The notes below the pieces were generated by a model, which worked only from the letters and a program-made list of their open reading frames with translations, did not search any database and was not told the DNA's origin. Below, in pieces: positions 33,996 through 43,194 of a stretch of 64,000 nucleotides of DNA. This stretch comes from Mucilaginibacter sp. Its GTDB lineage: Bacteria; Bacteroidota; Bacteroidia; Sphingobacteriales; Sphingobacteriaceae. Location of the stretch: assembly GCF_028288225.1 (NCBI RefSeq), contig NZ_JAQBOC010000054.1, positions 110,926 through 174,925 on the forward strand. Reading direction: 5' to 3'. Positions within the stretch are counted from its first letter, which is position 1; the number at the start of each line of letters is the position of its first letter. The position numbers and the translations under genes are program-made.

Positions 33996-34571
33996 ATGGC
34001 AGATTTTTTACCGGCATTTCAACTAACCATGCAAACCGAAGGCGGGTATAATCCCGGGATAGGTGAGGCAGAAACTTATATGGGCGTTGACCGCTCACAA
34101 AACCCAAACTGGAGCGGCTGGGCAATTATCGACCAGGTAAATGCCGAAAACCCGGGGGCAAGCGTATCAACTCTTAACGGCATTTTTGCAGCAAACCAGT
34201 CATTACAAGCTAATGTACAGCAATTTTATGAGGCTGATTACTGGAACCCGTACCAGTTAAGCACTATTAACGATCAACAGGTGGCCAATGCCATGTTTGA
34301 TTGTGCCGTTAACCCCTGCCTTATCAACATATCGCGCGTGGCACAAATGGCCTGTAATACGGTGCAGCATAAGGCAGTAACGGTCGACGGGCAAATTGGC
34401 AACCTAACCCGCACCTGTATCAACTCCCTGCCGCCCGATCTGTATGTTACTGCTTTTAACGGCATAAGGGTAGCCAATTATTATGAAAGGGTAAGACTAG
34501 CCCCTGATAATGCACAGTGGCTCAGCAGCTGGCTTGGCAGATGTAAGGTTTATGCGGCGAACATTGTTTAG
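33996..34571 (+). CDS. GH108-type lysozyme with peptidoglycan-binding domain
   Basis: A 191-residue protein like the phage-type muramidases of GH108: ADFLPAFQLTMQTEGGYNPG holds the catalytic Glu (TEGGY), YMGVDRSQNPNWSGWAIID follows, and the C-terminal half, with VANAMFDCAVN and HKAVTVDGQIGNLTRTCIN, fits a PG_binding_3 domain. There is no signal peptide and no other phage gene nearby. The ATG at 33996 is used; a TTG at 33963 is the upstream option. It is flanked on both sides by the same repeat words (33390-33930 and 34571-34757). Confidence 0.8.
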   Translation: MADFLPAFQLTMQTEGGYNPGIGEAETYMGVDRSQNPNWSGWAIIDQVNAENPGASVSTLNGIFAANQSLQANVQQFYEADYWNPYQLSTINDQQVANAMFDCAVNPCLINISRVAQMACNTVQHKAVTVDGQIGNLTRTCINSLPPDLYVTAFNGIRVANYYERVRLAPDNAQWLSSWLGRCKVYAANIV

Positions 34572-34757
34572 TCCATAGTCCATAGTCGATGGTCGATGGA
34601 CCATGGTAGAATTTAGCTCATTGATCATAGTTAATGGTTCATGTAGCTGCAATTGTTCTTTTCATCATGAACTATGAATCATCACTATGAACTTTTACTA
34701 TGGACCATGGACTATGGACTATGGACTTTCCCACTATGGACCATCGACCATGGACTA
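34571..34757. repeat. Degenerate GTCCATAGTCGATGG words downstream of the lysozyme gene
   Basis: Words such as GTCCATAG, TCGATGGTC, GGACCATGG, GGACTATGG and ATGGACCATCGACC fill the spacer, with ATGAACTATGAATC-type variants in the middle. They share the vocabulary of the tandem array upstream, but without a fixed period. Left and right parts are reverse complementary in places, for example around GACCATGG. Confidence 0.7.
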
Positions 34758-34817
34758 AATCAAAAATCATTTCCAATCCGTCCCCAAACGCCTTATCTTT
34801 AACCTCTATTTAAAAAT

Positions 34818-36068
34818 ATGGCTACAGAAGTTAAATGCCCCAACTGCGGGGTTCCATTCCCGATTGAAGAAGTGATGGCCGAAGAGTATAAAAAGGATCT
34901 TCGGGTTAAGATGCAGGAGTATACGCAGCAAAAAGAAGAGGAATACCGTAAAAAGGAAAGTGATTTTATAACGAGGGAAAAGCAGCAGGCCCTGCTGTAT
35001 GAGCAGCGCCTTGCCGAAGAAAAAAAGCAATTGCAGCTAACGGTTGAGCAAAGTCTGCGTAAATCAATAGCCACCGATTTTGAGAACCAGGTGCTGATGC
35101 TGCAAAACAGCGTTAATGAAAAGGATGAAAAGCTAAAGCTGGGCCGCCAAAAGGAACTGGACTTTTTACAGAAGGAAAAAGCCCTGATGGATAGAGAAGC
35201 TGAGCTGGAGCTGGCCCTGCAGCGAAAACTGCAGGAACAACGCAACGAGCTTACCGAACAGATCCGCAAACAGGAAACCGAAAAGTTTAACCTGAAGGAT
35301 ACCGATTACCAGCTAAAGGTTAAAGAGCTGGAGAAACAACTTGACGACCAGAAAAAGCTGGCCGAAGAAATGAAGCGCAAAGCCGAGCAGGGCTCCATGC
35401 AATTGCAGGGCGAAGTACAGGAACTGATTTTGGAAGATTTATTACGTGTCAATTTTCCTTTTGATCTCATTAGCGAAGTTGGCAAAGGCGTACGCGGGGC
35501 GGACTGTGTGCAAACCGTGCGCAACCAGTTTGGACAGGAATGCGGCCGCATTATTTATGAGAGCAAACGTACTAAAGATTTCGGGCCCGACTGGATAGAG
35601 AAGCTGAAAAAAGATATGCGCGGCATCGGGGTTGATGTTGCTGTGATTGTTACCAATTGCTACCCCAAAGGCATGGATTGCTTTGGCGAAAAAGATGGGG
35701 TGTGGATCTGCTCATTTGATGAAGTAAAGGCTGTGGCCTATATTTTACGGGATGGCATCATTAAGCTCAGCAATCTTGCCAAATCGCAGGACAATAAGGG
35801 TGATAAAATGCACCTGCTGTATGATTACCTGATCAGCAGCGAATTCAGCGAACAATGGAAAGCTATCCGCGAAGGCTTTTTGAGCATGCGCATGAGCATC
35901 CAAAAAGAACGCGACGCCATGGAAAAACTTTGGAAAGCCCGCGAAAAACAATTGGAAAAAGTATTGCTTAATGCTGCCCACATCCAGGGTTCAATTGAAG
36001 GTATTGCAGGCAGTGATGTGATCCAATTGAGCTTAACAGATGATGAGGATGCGTTGTTGCTGGAGTAA
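34818..36068 (+). CDS. DUF2130 protein with coiled coil
   Basis: A 416-residue protein. It begins with one zinc-ribbon-like half CPNCGVPFPIEEV, continues as a long charged coiled coil (about residues 25-205) and ends in a DUF2130 domain (LEDLLRVNFPFDLISEVGKG, GADCVQTVRN, GRIIYESKRTKDFGPDWIEKLK, VDVAVIVTNCYPKGM). The E-x-K strand (IYESKRTK) is like those of PD-(D/E)xK nucleases, so a nucleic-acid role is possible; no activity is proven to my knowledge. A TATCTTTA box sits near 34793. Confidence 0.85.
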   Translation: MATEVKCPNCGVPFPIEEVMAEEYKKDLRVKMQEYTQQKEEEYRKKESDFITREKQQALLYEQRLAEEKKQLQLTVEQSLRKSIATDFENQVLMLQNSVNEKDEKLKLGRQKELDFLQKEKALMDREAELELALQRKLQEQRNELTEQIRKQETEKFNLKDTDYQLKVKELEKQLDDQKKLAEEMKRKAEQGSMQLQGEVQELILEDLLRVNFPFDLISEVGKGVRGADCVQTVRNQFGQECGRIIYESKRTKDFGPDWIEKLKKDMRGIGVDVAVIVTNCYPKGMDCFGEKDGVWICSFDEVKAVAYILRDGIIKLSNLAKSQDNKGDKMHLLYDYLISSEFSEQWKAIREGFLSMRMSIQKERDAMEKLWKAREKQLEKVLLNAAHIQGSIEGIAGSDVIQLSLTDDEDALLLE

Positions 36069-36106
36069 ACCTGGATTAAGGGATTTTATAGATAGTGATT
36101 AATATA

Positions 36107-36310
36107 ATGGATAATATCTTACAATACAACAACTATTATGCGTCGGTGAATTTCAGCGTTGTTGATGAAGTGTTTTATGGAAAAATACCTGGCATCAATG
36201 ATCTGGTTAGCTTTGAGGGAACATCAGTAAAAGAGCTTAAAGCGGCATTTAAGGAAGCGGTAGAAGATTATTTAGACTTATGTTTAGAGATTGGAAAATC
36301 TCCTGAGTAA
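36107..36310 (+). CDS. Orphan HicB-like protein, short form
   Basis: A 67-residue protein with the HicB antitoxin fold: YYASVNFSVVDEVFYGKIPGIND, then VSFEGTSVKELKAAFKEAVEDYLDLC and GKSPE. Full HicB antitoxins of this type continue past GKSPE with a DNA-binding helix-turn-helix or ribbon domain; here a stop codon follows at once. No HicA toxin gene is next to it. It is either a degraded antitoxin or a stand-alone RNase-H-like fold protein. The ATG at 36107 is preferred to the one at 36095. Confidence 0.65.
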   Translation: MDNILQYNNYYASVNFSVVDEVFYGKIPGINDLVSFEGTSVKELKAAFKEAVEDYLDLCLEIGKSPE

Positions 36311-36450
36311 ATAGAGTCATCAATAATAATGGAACCTGCTTAAAGCCTATTCCATTTATTATCTATTTTACTGTCAACTGAACACTGCCGACTGAAAATT
36401 TTCCTCAAACCACCTCCCCAATTATTTGTTATCGCTAAAAACAAACAATT

Positions 36451-36645
36451 ATGCCATGGTACAATGGGGATTACCCACCATCCTATAAAAACCAGCCTGT
36501 TAAGCTGCGGGAAAAAGCGGTTGAGATAGCCAATGCCCTGCTGGAAGAGGGCACTGAAGAAGGAATTGCCATAGCTACAGGGCTAAAACGCGCCCGGGAT
36601 TTTTTCAAAAATAAGGCAGATAAAAAAAGACCCGGTAAAGAATAA
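36451..36645 (+). CDS. Small YdaT-like protein
   Basis: A 64-residue hydrophilic protein: MPWYNGDYPPSYKNQPVKLR, then EKAVEIANALLEEGTEEGIAIATGLKRAR and a Lys-rich tail. The MPW..DYP..xKN and EIANALLxEG patterns are shared with small proteins such as YdaT of Bacillus, some of which carry DUF2188; the role is unknown, possibly stress related. It stands alone. Confidence 0.6.
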   Translation: MPWYNGDYPPSYKNQPVKLREKAVEIANALLEEGTEEGIAIATGLKRARDFFKNKADKKRPGKE

Positions 36646-36906
36646 TATAACATTTTTTCCTTTAAGGCTCCCGTCTAACCAACCCCCGAGTTTAATTTAT
36701 CGGACGCATCACAGGCATCAACACTGCCATGATCACCCTGATTGGTCTATCCCCATTAATTACTACATATGGTGCCAAATCCTTGATTTAGATACCCGTT
36801 TGTTAAAAAAATTATATAAAATGTGTTATAAGCATCGATGTTCAAAATTAGTACAGAATTAATATTTAATTTTAATATTAATTTAATATCCCTAATTAAA
36901 AGAATC

Positions 36907-37719
36907 ATGCTTTTCCGCACTTTTATCTTACAACACGAAGATCTGTCACAGGTAATTTTTTATGCTTTAGTAATTACTTCCCTTTGGCTGGCTGAATGTT
37001 TAGTAGGAGCAATAAAACCTAGAACAAAATTGCCCCATACCTTTTTAAATGCTGGTTTTATTTTTACCGCATTACCCTTACAGCTCTTATTAACCATCTT
37101 TATAATTATTATAATGAAATGGGCAAATACCAACCATTGGGGCTTAATAAATTATATTCCCTATCATCTTAATAAGTGGGTTTATTATATAAGCTTGTTT
37201 TTGCTGCTTGACCTGGGCGAATATATTTATCATGTTATTATGCATAAAATAGATGTTTTATGGAAATTTCATTTAGTGCACCATAGTGACCTGCAGGTGG
37301 ATGTTTCAACAACGGTAAGGGAACACCCCGGCGAAACCTGTATCCGTACCTGCTTTTTAATGCTATGGGTTTTTCTGTTAGGTCCGGGTATTGTAATATT
37401 GATGATAAGGCAGGTGTTTCAATCATTTTTTAATGTACTGGCACATACCGAATTCCGTTTGCCGCATAAATTAAACCGGGTGCTGGGTGCAGTATTTATT
37501 ACACCAAACCTTCACCACGTGCACCACCATTACCAGCTGCCCTATACAGATTGTAATTACGGCGATGTATTATCCATTTGGGACCGTTTATTTGGCACCT
37601 ACCAGGAGCTATCTGAAAATGAAACCCGTTTCGGCATCGATACACACCCTGATCCGGCAATTAATGCCCGTTTTGTCAATATTTTAAAAATACCTTTTCA
37701 AAAACTGGAACGGAAATAA
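36907..37719 (+). CDS. Sterol desaturase/fatty acid hydroxylase family protein
   Basis: A 270-residue integral membrane di-iron enzyme. The histidine clusters are visible: YHVIMHKIDVLWKFHLVHHSD near residue 120 and NLHHVHHHYQLP near the end, followed by DVLSIWDRLFGTYQ, the usual family ending. Four hydrophobic helices surround them. Members hydroxylate or desaturate lipids with O2 at the membrane; the substrate is unknown. An upstream ATG at 36838 would add 23 residues rich in Ile and Asn. The next gene begins 34 bases later. Confidence 0.85.
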   Translation: MLFRTFILQHEDLSQVIFYALVITSLWLAECLVGAIKPRTKLPHTFLNAGFIFTALPLQLLLTIFIIIIMKWANTNHWGLINYIPYHLNKWVYYISLFLLLDLGEYIYHVIMHKIDVLWKFHLVHHSDLQVDVSTTVREHPGETCIRTCFLMLWVFLLGPGIVILMIRQVFQSFFNVLAHTEFRLPHKLNRVLGAVFITPNLHHVHHHYQLPYTDCNYGDVLSIWDRLFGTYQELSENETRFGIDTHPDPAINARFVNILKIPFQKLERK

Positions 37720-37752
37720 TTTTATCCCGGAAGGGATTTTATATAAAACAAA

Positions 37753-38355
37753 GTGCGAAAATACAGCCTGTTTATTTTCCTGGTGTTTTTTACGGCCAGG
37801 GCATTTTCCCAAACGGAAAGTGTCACGTCGAGGTTTTACTTTCCGGGAATGGTTGGCGTTAACCTCCATCTTTACGATCAGCACCAGCATTATAAACGGG
37901 GGTTCGTATTAAATACCGCAATAGAATACCGGCCTGATGATAAGCCCCTGTTTTTCCGCTTTAATTATGATGCCGTAAGCAGCAACTATAAAAGTGATGC
38001 CGGGCTTTACCAGCAAACCAATGTACAAAACGGCACCCTGCACGTTAATTATTTTATAGCGGGTCTTGGTTACCGCAAAAAAATAAAAGGGATAGGTTGG
38101 TATATTTTAGCGCAAACCGGCCTGGAACAACGTAATTACGACCAGGTATCGGGCAGCGCCGTGGGCTACGTAATTAACCAGGTAAGCAAAAAACAATTAG
38201 CCTTTAAATTGGCGGGAGGTTTTGAATATTACCTGGCACAGCATTTTGCGCTGGTAGCAGAACCCGCCTTTTATCCAAACCTGATTTATAAGCGTTATTC
38301 ATCGTCTAACGGGAACTTGACGTTGAGCGTTGGGTTTACTACAACACTTTTTTAA
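37753..38355 (+). CDS. Probable outer-membrane beta-barrel protein
   Basis: A 200-residue protein with a signal peptide (FLVFFTARAFSQ) and alternating strands ending in a C-terminal aromatic pattern (LTLSVGFTTTLF), as in small outer-membrane barrels. The start is a GTG. It follows the desaturase-like gene by 34 bases and may be in its operon. No family was recognised beyond the barrel look. Confidence 0.6.
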   Translation: MRKYSLFIFLVFFTARAFSQTESVTSRFYFPGMVGVNLHLYDQHQHYKRGFVLNTAIEYRPDDKPLFFRFNYDAVSSNYKSDAGLYQQTNVQNGTLHVNYFIAGLGYRKKIKGIGWYILAQTGLEQRNYDQVSGSAVGYVINQVSKKQLAFKLAGGFEYYLAQHFALVAEPAFYPNLIYKRYSSSNGNLTLSVGFTTTLF

Positions 38356-38530
38356 GAGAGAATAATTTAGCGATAACGATTTTGAGTTGCCGCAGGGTTT
38401 CCGGAAAATTGATTGTGAGTATATGAGTATGCAGCTGAACTTGCTCACACTTTATACAAATAAGTAACATTTCTTCAAAGGCTAAAAATCTGCCCGGAGT
38501 TTGCCGTAACTTCGATAAAAGACTAAACCA

Positions 38531-39619
38531 ATGAAAAAGTATAATTACTTATCAGTATTGGCATTAAGTGTTTTTTTTGCCTTTGCATCCTGCAAAAAAA
38601 GTGAAGACCAGCTGCACGTTCCGGCTGGAAATTTAAAATCAAACCTGGCCGGCGGCACACACCTTCCATTAACGGTTGTTACCATAGCGGGAGACCCTAT
38701 TCTGAACGGTTTGCAGGACGGAGCCGGTAACCAGGCCCGGTTTTATTACCCGTTTGGAATTGATGTTGCCGGGGACGGTACCATTTATGTAGCCGACGAA
38801 CACAACAACAAGATCCGTAAAATAACCCCTCCTAATATTGTCAGTACCATTAACATACCTGCCACCAGTGATGGAGTGCAATTTACAATGCCGGTGTATG
38901 TCCGTGTTTCAACTGATGGCACCCTCAATATTTTTACCCAGGGCACGACTTTTACCCGGGGCATGGAGCGCAGCATATGGATCCTGAAACCGGACGGTAC
39001 GTTAATTACACCCTTACCCCCAAGTCCGTACGGAGGTTCCAGGGTTATTTATAGCGGCCTGGAGAAAGAACCTTATGGTAACTTTTTTTGGTTTACCCAG
39101 GAGCATTATTATTTTCCGGATTACAGTCCATGGGAGGTTCCAACCGCTTTAAAAAAATTTTATACAGACACAAATGGCCGGATAGGCACATCTGCATTTT
39201 ATCCGCCAAGGGATTCATTGGCACTTCCGGAAAGAAATACAACCGATTACAGCATTACCAATCTTTTCTGTGGCTACAATAGTGTAAAATATTTGGTGAT
39301 AAACCATAACCACATCTATAAATTAACACCATCAGGCGTGTTTACCCAAATTTATAAAGATTTAAAGTTTAATTATATTTTTAGTCTTACAGGTTCAAAA
39401 GACAACCATATATTATATGTTGCAGATAAGGGAACCATCAAGAGCATTGTGAACGGCAAGCTTCAGTTTCTTGTTGGTCCGCAAAAGTATGACATAACCG
39501 CGGTTGATGGTGTTGGCTCCAGCGCAAATGTGTATGCTTTCTCCATCGTACTGTCGCAAGATGAGAATACACTTTATTTCAGCGATCATAGTACTATCCG
39601 AAAGCTGTTGTTGAAGTAG
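38531..39619 (+). CDS. NHL-repeat lipoprotein
   Basis: A 362-residue lipoprotein: the signal peptide ends in FAFASC, and the mature part opens with NHL-like blades (ARFYYPFGIDVAGDGTIYVADEHNNKIRKITP). A later blade VYAFSIVLSQDENTLYFSDHSTIRKL closes the propeller. Such proteins are surface or periplasmic binding or scaffold proteins in Bacteroidota. A TAACTTCG box lies at about 38506, a little upstream of the ATG. Confidence 0.8.
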   Translation: MKKYNYLSVLALSVFFAFASCKKSEDQLHVPAGNLKSNLAGGTHLPLTVVTIAGDPILNGLQDGAGNQARFYYPFGIDVAGDGTIYVADEHNNKIRKITPPNIVSTINIPATSDGVQFTMPVYVRVSTDGTLNIFTQGTTFTRGMERSIWILKPDGTLITPLPPSPYGGSRVIYSGLEKEPYGNFFWFTQEHYYFPDYSPWEVPTALKKFYTDTNGRIGTSAFYPPRDSLALPERNTTDYSITNLFCGYNSVKYLVINHNHIYKLTPSGVFTQIYKDLKFNYIFSLTGSKDNHILYVADKGTIKSIVNGKLQFLVGPQKYDITAVDGVGSSANVYAFSIVLSQDENTLYFSDHSTIRKLLLK

Positions 39620-39649
39620 CTATAATAGCTGTTCGGACACCTGGGGGAA

Positions 39650-39895
39650 TCAATCCTGCCAGTTACTTTTTAAAACCTTATATTCTTCTTTTTCCTCTAA
39701 TGATAACGACTCTAAAACATTTATAGATTTTCCGTTAAGACCATTTATCACATAATTGCTTTTTGCAAGAGTATCAAAAAATTGAATCTTATAGTTATCT
39801 TTCAATTTCTCATTATCTTTTACGATCTCTTCAAATCGATTTACGAAATTTTGTTTTTTAAGTGCCGTTGCCGGACTTGGGGTTTTGAGCGCCAT
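39650..39895 (-). CDS. Small unknown protein
   Basis: An 81-residue charged helical protein (MALKTPSPATALKKQNFVNRF, then DNEKLKDNYKIQFFDTLAKSNYVI). No family recognised. It has its own AT-rich leader and converges on the NHL lipoprotein gene. Confidence is limited by its size. Confidence 0.45.
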   Translation of the reverse strand: MALKTPSPATALKKQNFVNRFEEIVKDNEKLKDNYKIQFFDTLAKSNYVINGLNGKSINVLESLSLEEKEEYKVLKSNWQD

Positions 39896-40133
39896 TAATA
39901 TTTAATTTAAAATAAAAACCATTTGTTGTTAAGTTAATAAATTTTAATCGTAATGGTTGTATTGTTGGCGAAATAAGACAAGGAGTTGACATAAGATACT
40001 GTTGTAATTATTTACACCGGCAAAACGGTTGGCTTAAAGTACTATCCTTTTTTACATCAGACACCCACCGGTTTACCAAACCCTCCGGTTATAATCGTTG
40101 TACCCTCCTGAACACCAAGCTGCACGTAAAAGT

Positions 40134-41318
40134 TCACTCTTTAGTATTGCGGCTGGTTAATATCGTCTCCTGCAAAGTTTCCGGGTTAACAGGAGCGCCG
40201 TTTTTTTCATGAGGCAAGTTTTTATTATTTACTGCTTTGTATTTTAATCTATATTTATAAAGTGCAATCCCTGGTTTTTCTATAACATAATAGGTAACTG
40301 TGCTAAATATAAATGTTGAAACCAATATATACGACAAGCTAAATAAATCATTATTTATTTTCACAAATGCTAACACACTATCATATGTATTTATAAATAA
40401 AAAATGATTTAAATACAAGGAATAAGAAATTAGCCCTGCAAAATGAACCGGCTTTGAGGATAAAAATCTATTTAAAAAGTTAGCCTGTGTTATATAAAGA
40501 ATAAGAACCGGCAGTAAAAGAATGATCAGAATATCGGAATTACTAATAAAAAGCAAAGCAAATGACGGTATGATCAAATATTTTAAATATTTAAGGTAAG
40601 ATCCTTTATTTTGAAACCTGTAAATAATAAAAGCAAATATGCCCAGCAGGAAAGCGGCTATTGTTCTTAATAAGCTTGCAGGGCCGCGGGTATAACCAAC
40701 AATTGGATAAAAGCCATTAATTTTTTTGAAAAAACTATAACTGCCCCAGTTTATTGCATACCCCCGCACTATACTTATCAGCAATAAAAGCAACAGCGCT
40801 ATGATAACCAGCAGCCAAACTTTTCGTTTGATCTTCAAGCCATAGAAAAGAAGAAACGGAAAGACAAAACATACAACCCATTCATTTGTCAGAGACCATC
40901 CGGGTGGAATGATTGAGCCGCTGTGAGAAGGAACTATGCCCTGAAACAAGGTAAGATTTATTAAAAGATCAATTACTTTTGATCCGCCAAACACTACGTA
41001 ATACAATAAGGTTAAACATATATATACAGGAAACAGTCTGAAAAATCTTTTATAAATAAATTTTTTGTAATCCTGAACAGCTATTTGTTCTGAAAATAGA
41101 TTATACGATGCTACACATAATACAAAGCCACTCAATGCGAAAAACAGATCTACAGATAAATATCCATGCTTAAGGAAGTTAGTAAATAATTGATCCATCT
41201 GTGAAGAAGAAAAAACCGTCTGTTTTTGAGATAAATGGTTGTACCAATGAAACATAATTACATATAATGCTGCTATACCTCTTATGCCGGTAAGGCTTTT
41301 TATTTCAATTTTGCTCAT
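40134..41318 (-). CDS. Acyltransferase family 3 membrane protein
   Basis: A 394-residue integral membrane acyltransferase with about ten helices. It starts with IKSLTGIRGIAALYVIMFHWYN, which holds the conserved R-x10-H pair of the family, followed by GYLSVDLFFALSGFVLC and, later, LTNEWVVCFVFPF. Such proteins add acetyl or other acyl groups to sugars of exported glycans. There is no glycan cluster around it, so the target is unknown. The tail is hydrophilic. Confidence 0.92.
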   Translation of the reverse strand: MSKIEIKSLTGIRGIAALYVIMFHWYNHLSQKQTVFSSSQMDQLFTNFLKHGYLSVDLFFALSGFVLCVASYNLFSEQIAVQDYKKFIYKRFFRLFPVYICLTLLYYVVFGGSKVIDLLINLTLFQGIVPSHSGSIIPPGWSLTNEWVVCFVFPFLLFYGLKIKRKVWLLVIIALLLLLLISIVRGYAINWGSYSFFKKINGFYPIVGYTRGPASLLRTIAAFLLGIFAFIIYRFQNKGSYLKYLKYLIIPSFALLFISNSDILIILLLPVLILYITQANFLNRFLSSKPVHFAGLISYSLYLNHFLFINTYDSVLAFVKINNDLFSLSYILVSTFIFSTVTYYVIEKPGIALYKYRLKYKAVNNKNLPHEKNGAPVNPETLQETILTSRNTKE

Positions 41319-41744
41319 CTGCTGGTAAAAATAGTTTTGATCTAATCCCGACTATGCTTAGGTAAAAATAAGTTCAAATTAGTCCACAAAATTCATTAAG
41401 AACAATGTATACCGATAAGTAGAACCATTTTTTCTGACACTGCCAAATGCAAAAGCTTCTGATCCGGCAGAACGCTTTGTGCATGTAATTGTGTCTGTAA
41501 AAGCATAAGTAATGGGTCTAAAATATTTCTTATTAATTAAATGATGACCTTGTAAATTACTATTTAAAACCAATATCTATTAAATCTGGTAAATAATGAA
41601 TTCTACAGGTAAGCTTGTATAACAAATTGTATAAGTGCGAAATTTGATGCCCTTTCCCGGCCAAACGCAGCTTTGTTCCTTGCTGTGATGTGATATTGAG
41701 GCATTCATCCGCAATTTCCGCTTTAACTTCGGACTTTCGACTTT
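41319..41744. other. Spacer without a supported gene
   Basis: A 64-codon frame on the minus strand (41379-41573) reads like beta strands (ITYAFTDTITCTKRSAGSEAFAFGSV) but has no clear start signal or recognised family; it could be the 3' part of a lost gene. Otherwise the stretch is AT-rich and ends at the first REP hairpin. Confidence 0.35.
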
Positions 41745-41785
41745 CGTCCCCGCAGGGTCTCTCATAGAGACCCTGCGGAGACGGT
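41745..41785. repeat. REP-like hairpin, symmetric copy
   Basis: CCGCAGGGTCTCT-CAT-AGAGACCCTGCGG is a near-perfect palindrome, with CGTCC on the left and AGACGG on the right. It shares the CGCAGGGTC/GACCCTGCG stem with five more copies around the transposase gene at 43412. Confidence 0.8.
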
Positions 41786-41903
41786 AAGCGGAAAATACAG
41801 GAAAGCGCTGTGATCGATAAATTATCCGGAAAAATTTGGCAAAATCCCCGAACGCTTGTTTTTTAGAACAATTTAGCTAGATTTATTTCAAATAAACCTT
41901 GTT

Positions 41904-43079
41904 GTGAAAAAACTGATCCTTATCCCCATTCTGCTGCTGTTCGGTTTAAATTTGAGGGCACAAACGCCTGCACTAAAACCTGATACCGTGATTGATGCTT
42001 ACCTGGATGGTAACAAAAAAGAAAAATCTGCCGCAATAAGCGATATCCTTGTTGTTGATGTTGCGCACATAAACGGCCTGCTGACCACACAAAACGCTAT
42101 AAAGCAAGTCAGGCTTTTTATCAATAGCATTGAAATTGAAGGATCGGTTCCGGTTGGCTGGTATTTGCACGGAGATGGCGCCGAGCTTAAATTTTTGCTT
42201 CAGCGCACCGCTGCGAATAATAAAACATGGAACATGCTGCTCGGTTATCCCGAGTTCGACAACCAGTTTTTCAATCTGCCGCTGAGTATCAGTATAGGCC
42301 TAACCGGACAAAGCGCCCAGGCAACCAAAATTAATTCTTTTCAGCTTGTGCGCATCGACCGGGGTTGGTTTTGGGGATGTATAGTGGTGCTGCTCATTTA
42401 TTTGGGGGTACTGTTGAGATATGCAAAAACGACACCGATGCTTCGTGATACGCCTGCGGACCTGACACCGCTGGGCATTCCGGGCTTAGCTGCCGGCAAT
42501 GCACCGTACAGCCTTGGGAAGGTGCAGATGGCCTTTTGGTTTTCTATCATTTTGGCTTCCTATATTTTTATCTGGCTGATAACTGACAATTACGAGCTGA
42601 TAACCTCGGGGATCCTGGTGCTGATTGGCATAGGCGCCGGCACCGGGCTTAGCGCAGTGAGCATTAACAATAACAAGGCAGATAAGACGATAAAGCAGGT
42701 CCAGGATTTACAGGCACAGCAGGCGGAGCTAAGACAAGCGACGGATTTGTTGAAGGCAGCGCTACCGGCTGCCGGAATAGAGGCAAAGATCGGGTACAAT
42801 AATTTCCTGGATTGCCAGCTGACATCAAACATCAACAACCTGATAGATGGCCTGAAGACTGGTAAAGATAATTTTATTAATGATATACTTACCGACGAAA
42901 ACGGCGTCAGCTTTCACCGGCTGCAAATGGTTGTTTTTACGACGGTATTGGGGTTTGTTTTTGTATATACCGCCTGGGCAACGCTGACTATGCCCGATTT
43001 TTCGGCAACGTTACTGACCATGCAGGGAATAACGGCCGGGACTTACCTTGGTTTTAAAATTCCGGAGAAACAGAGTTGA
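41904..43079 (+). CDS. Unknown membrane protein with signal peptide
   Basis: A 391-residue protein starting at a GTG with a signal peptide (ILLLFGLNLRAQ). Residues 25-150 form a periplasmic beta domain. Then come a membrane helix (WGCIVVLLIYLGVLLRYA), a pair of helices (FWFSIILASYIFIWLI and GILVLIGIGAGTGLSAV), a coiled coil (QDLQAQQAELRQATDLLK) and a last helix pair. No family recognised. It sits between REP hairpins, but its codon use looks like that of the neighbours. Confidence 0.6.
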   Translation: MKKLILIPILLLFGLNLRAQTPALKPDTVIDAYLDGNKKEKSAAISDILVVDVAHINGLLTTQNAIKQVRLFINSIEIEGSVPVGWYLHGDGAELKFLLQRTAANNKTWNMLLGYPEFDNQFFNLPLSISIGLTGQSAQATKINSFQLVRIDRGWFWGCIVVLLIYLGVLLRYAKTTPMLRDTPADLTPLGIPGLAAGNAPYSLGKVQMAFWFSIILASYIFIWLITDNYELITSGILVLIGIGAGTGLSAVSINNNKADKTIKQVQDLQAQQAELRQATDLLKAALPAAGIEAKIGYNNFLDCQLTSNINNLIDGLKTGKDNFINDILTDENGVSFHRLQMVVFTTVLGFVFVYTAWATLTMPDFSATLLTMQGITAGTYLGFKIPEKQS

Positions 43080-43116
43080 TGGGATGGGGATAGCGTCTGT
43101 AGTTGACATTGTGGCC

Positions 43117-43194
43117 CCATCGCCCGTTCAAGTGTCCACACTTGAACGATTATAGTGTGAGCGTCCACGCTCACGATAACTCAGCGATTAATTT
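43117..43194. repeat. Twin-hairpin repeat, copy 1
   Basis: GTTCAAGTGT-CC-ACACTTGAAC and GTGAGCGT-CC-ACGCTCAC are two perfect hairpins with a CC loop, followed by GATAACTCAGCG and a short T-rich end. A second copy with about 80 percent identity lies at 46123-46203. Neither codes for protein. Confidence 0.8.

Noticed and set aside
33996..34571. Prophage remnant around the GH108 lysozyme gene
   Set aside because: No other phage structural, lysis or integration gene is nearby; one lysozyme gene alone does not support it.
40134..41318. O-antigen or capsule cluster around the acyltransferase
   Set aside because: No glycosyltransferase or export gene flanks it.
41580..41765. Minus-strand open frame of 61 codons
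   Set aside because: It starts inside the symmetric REP hairpin and shows no conserved pattern.
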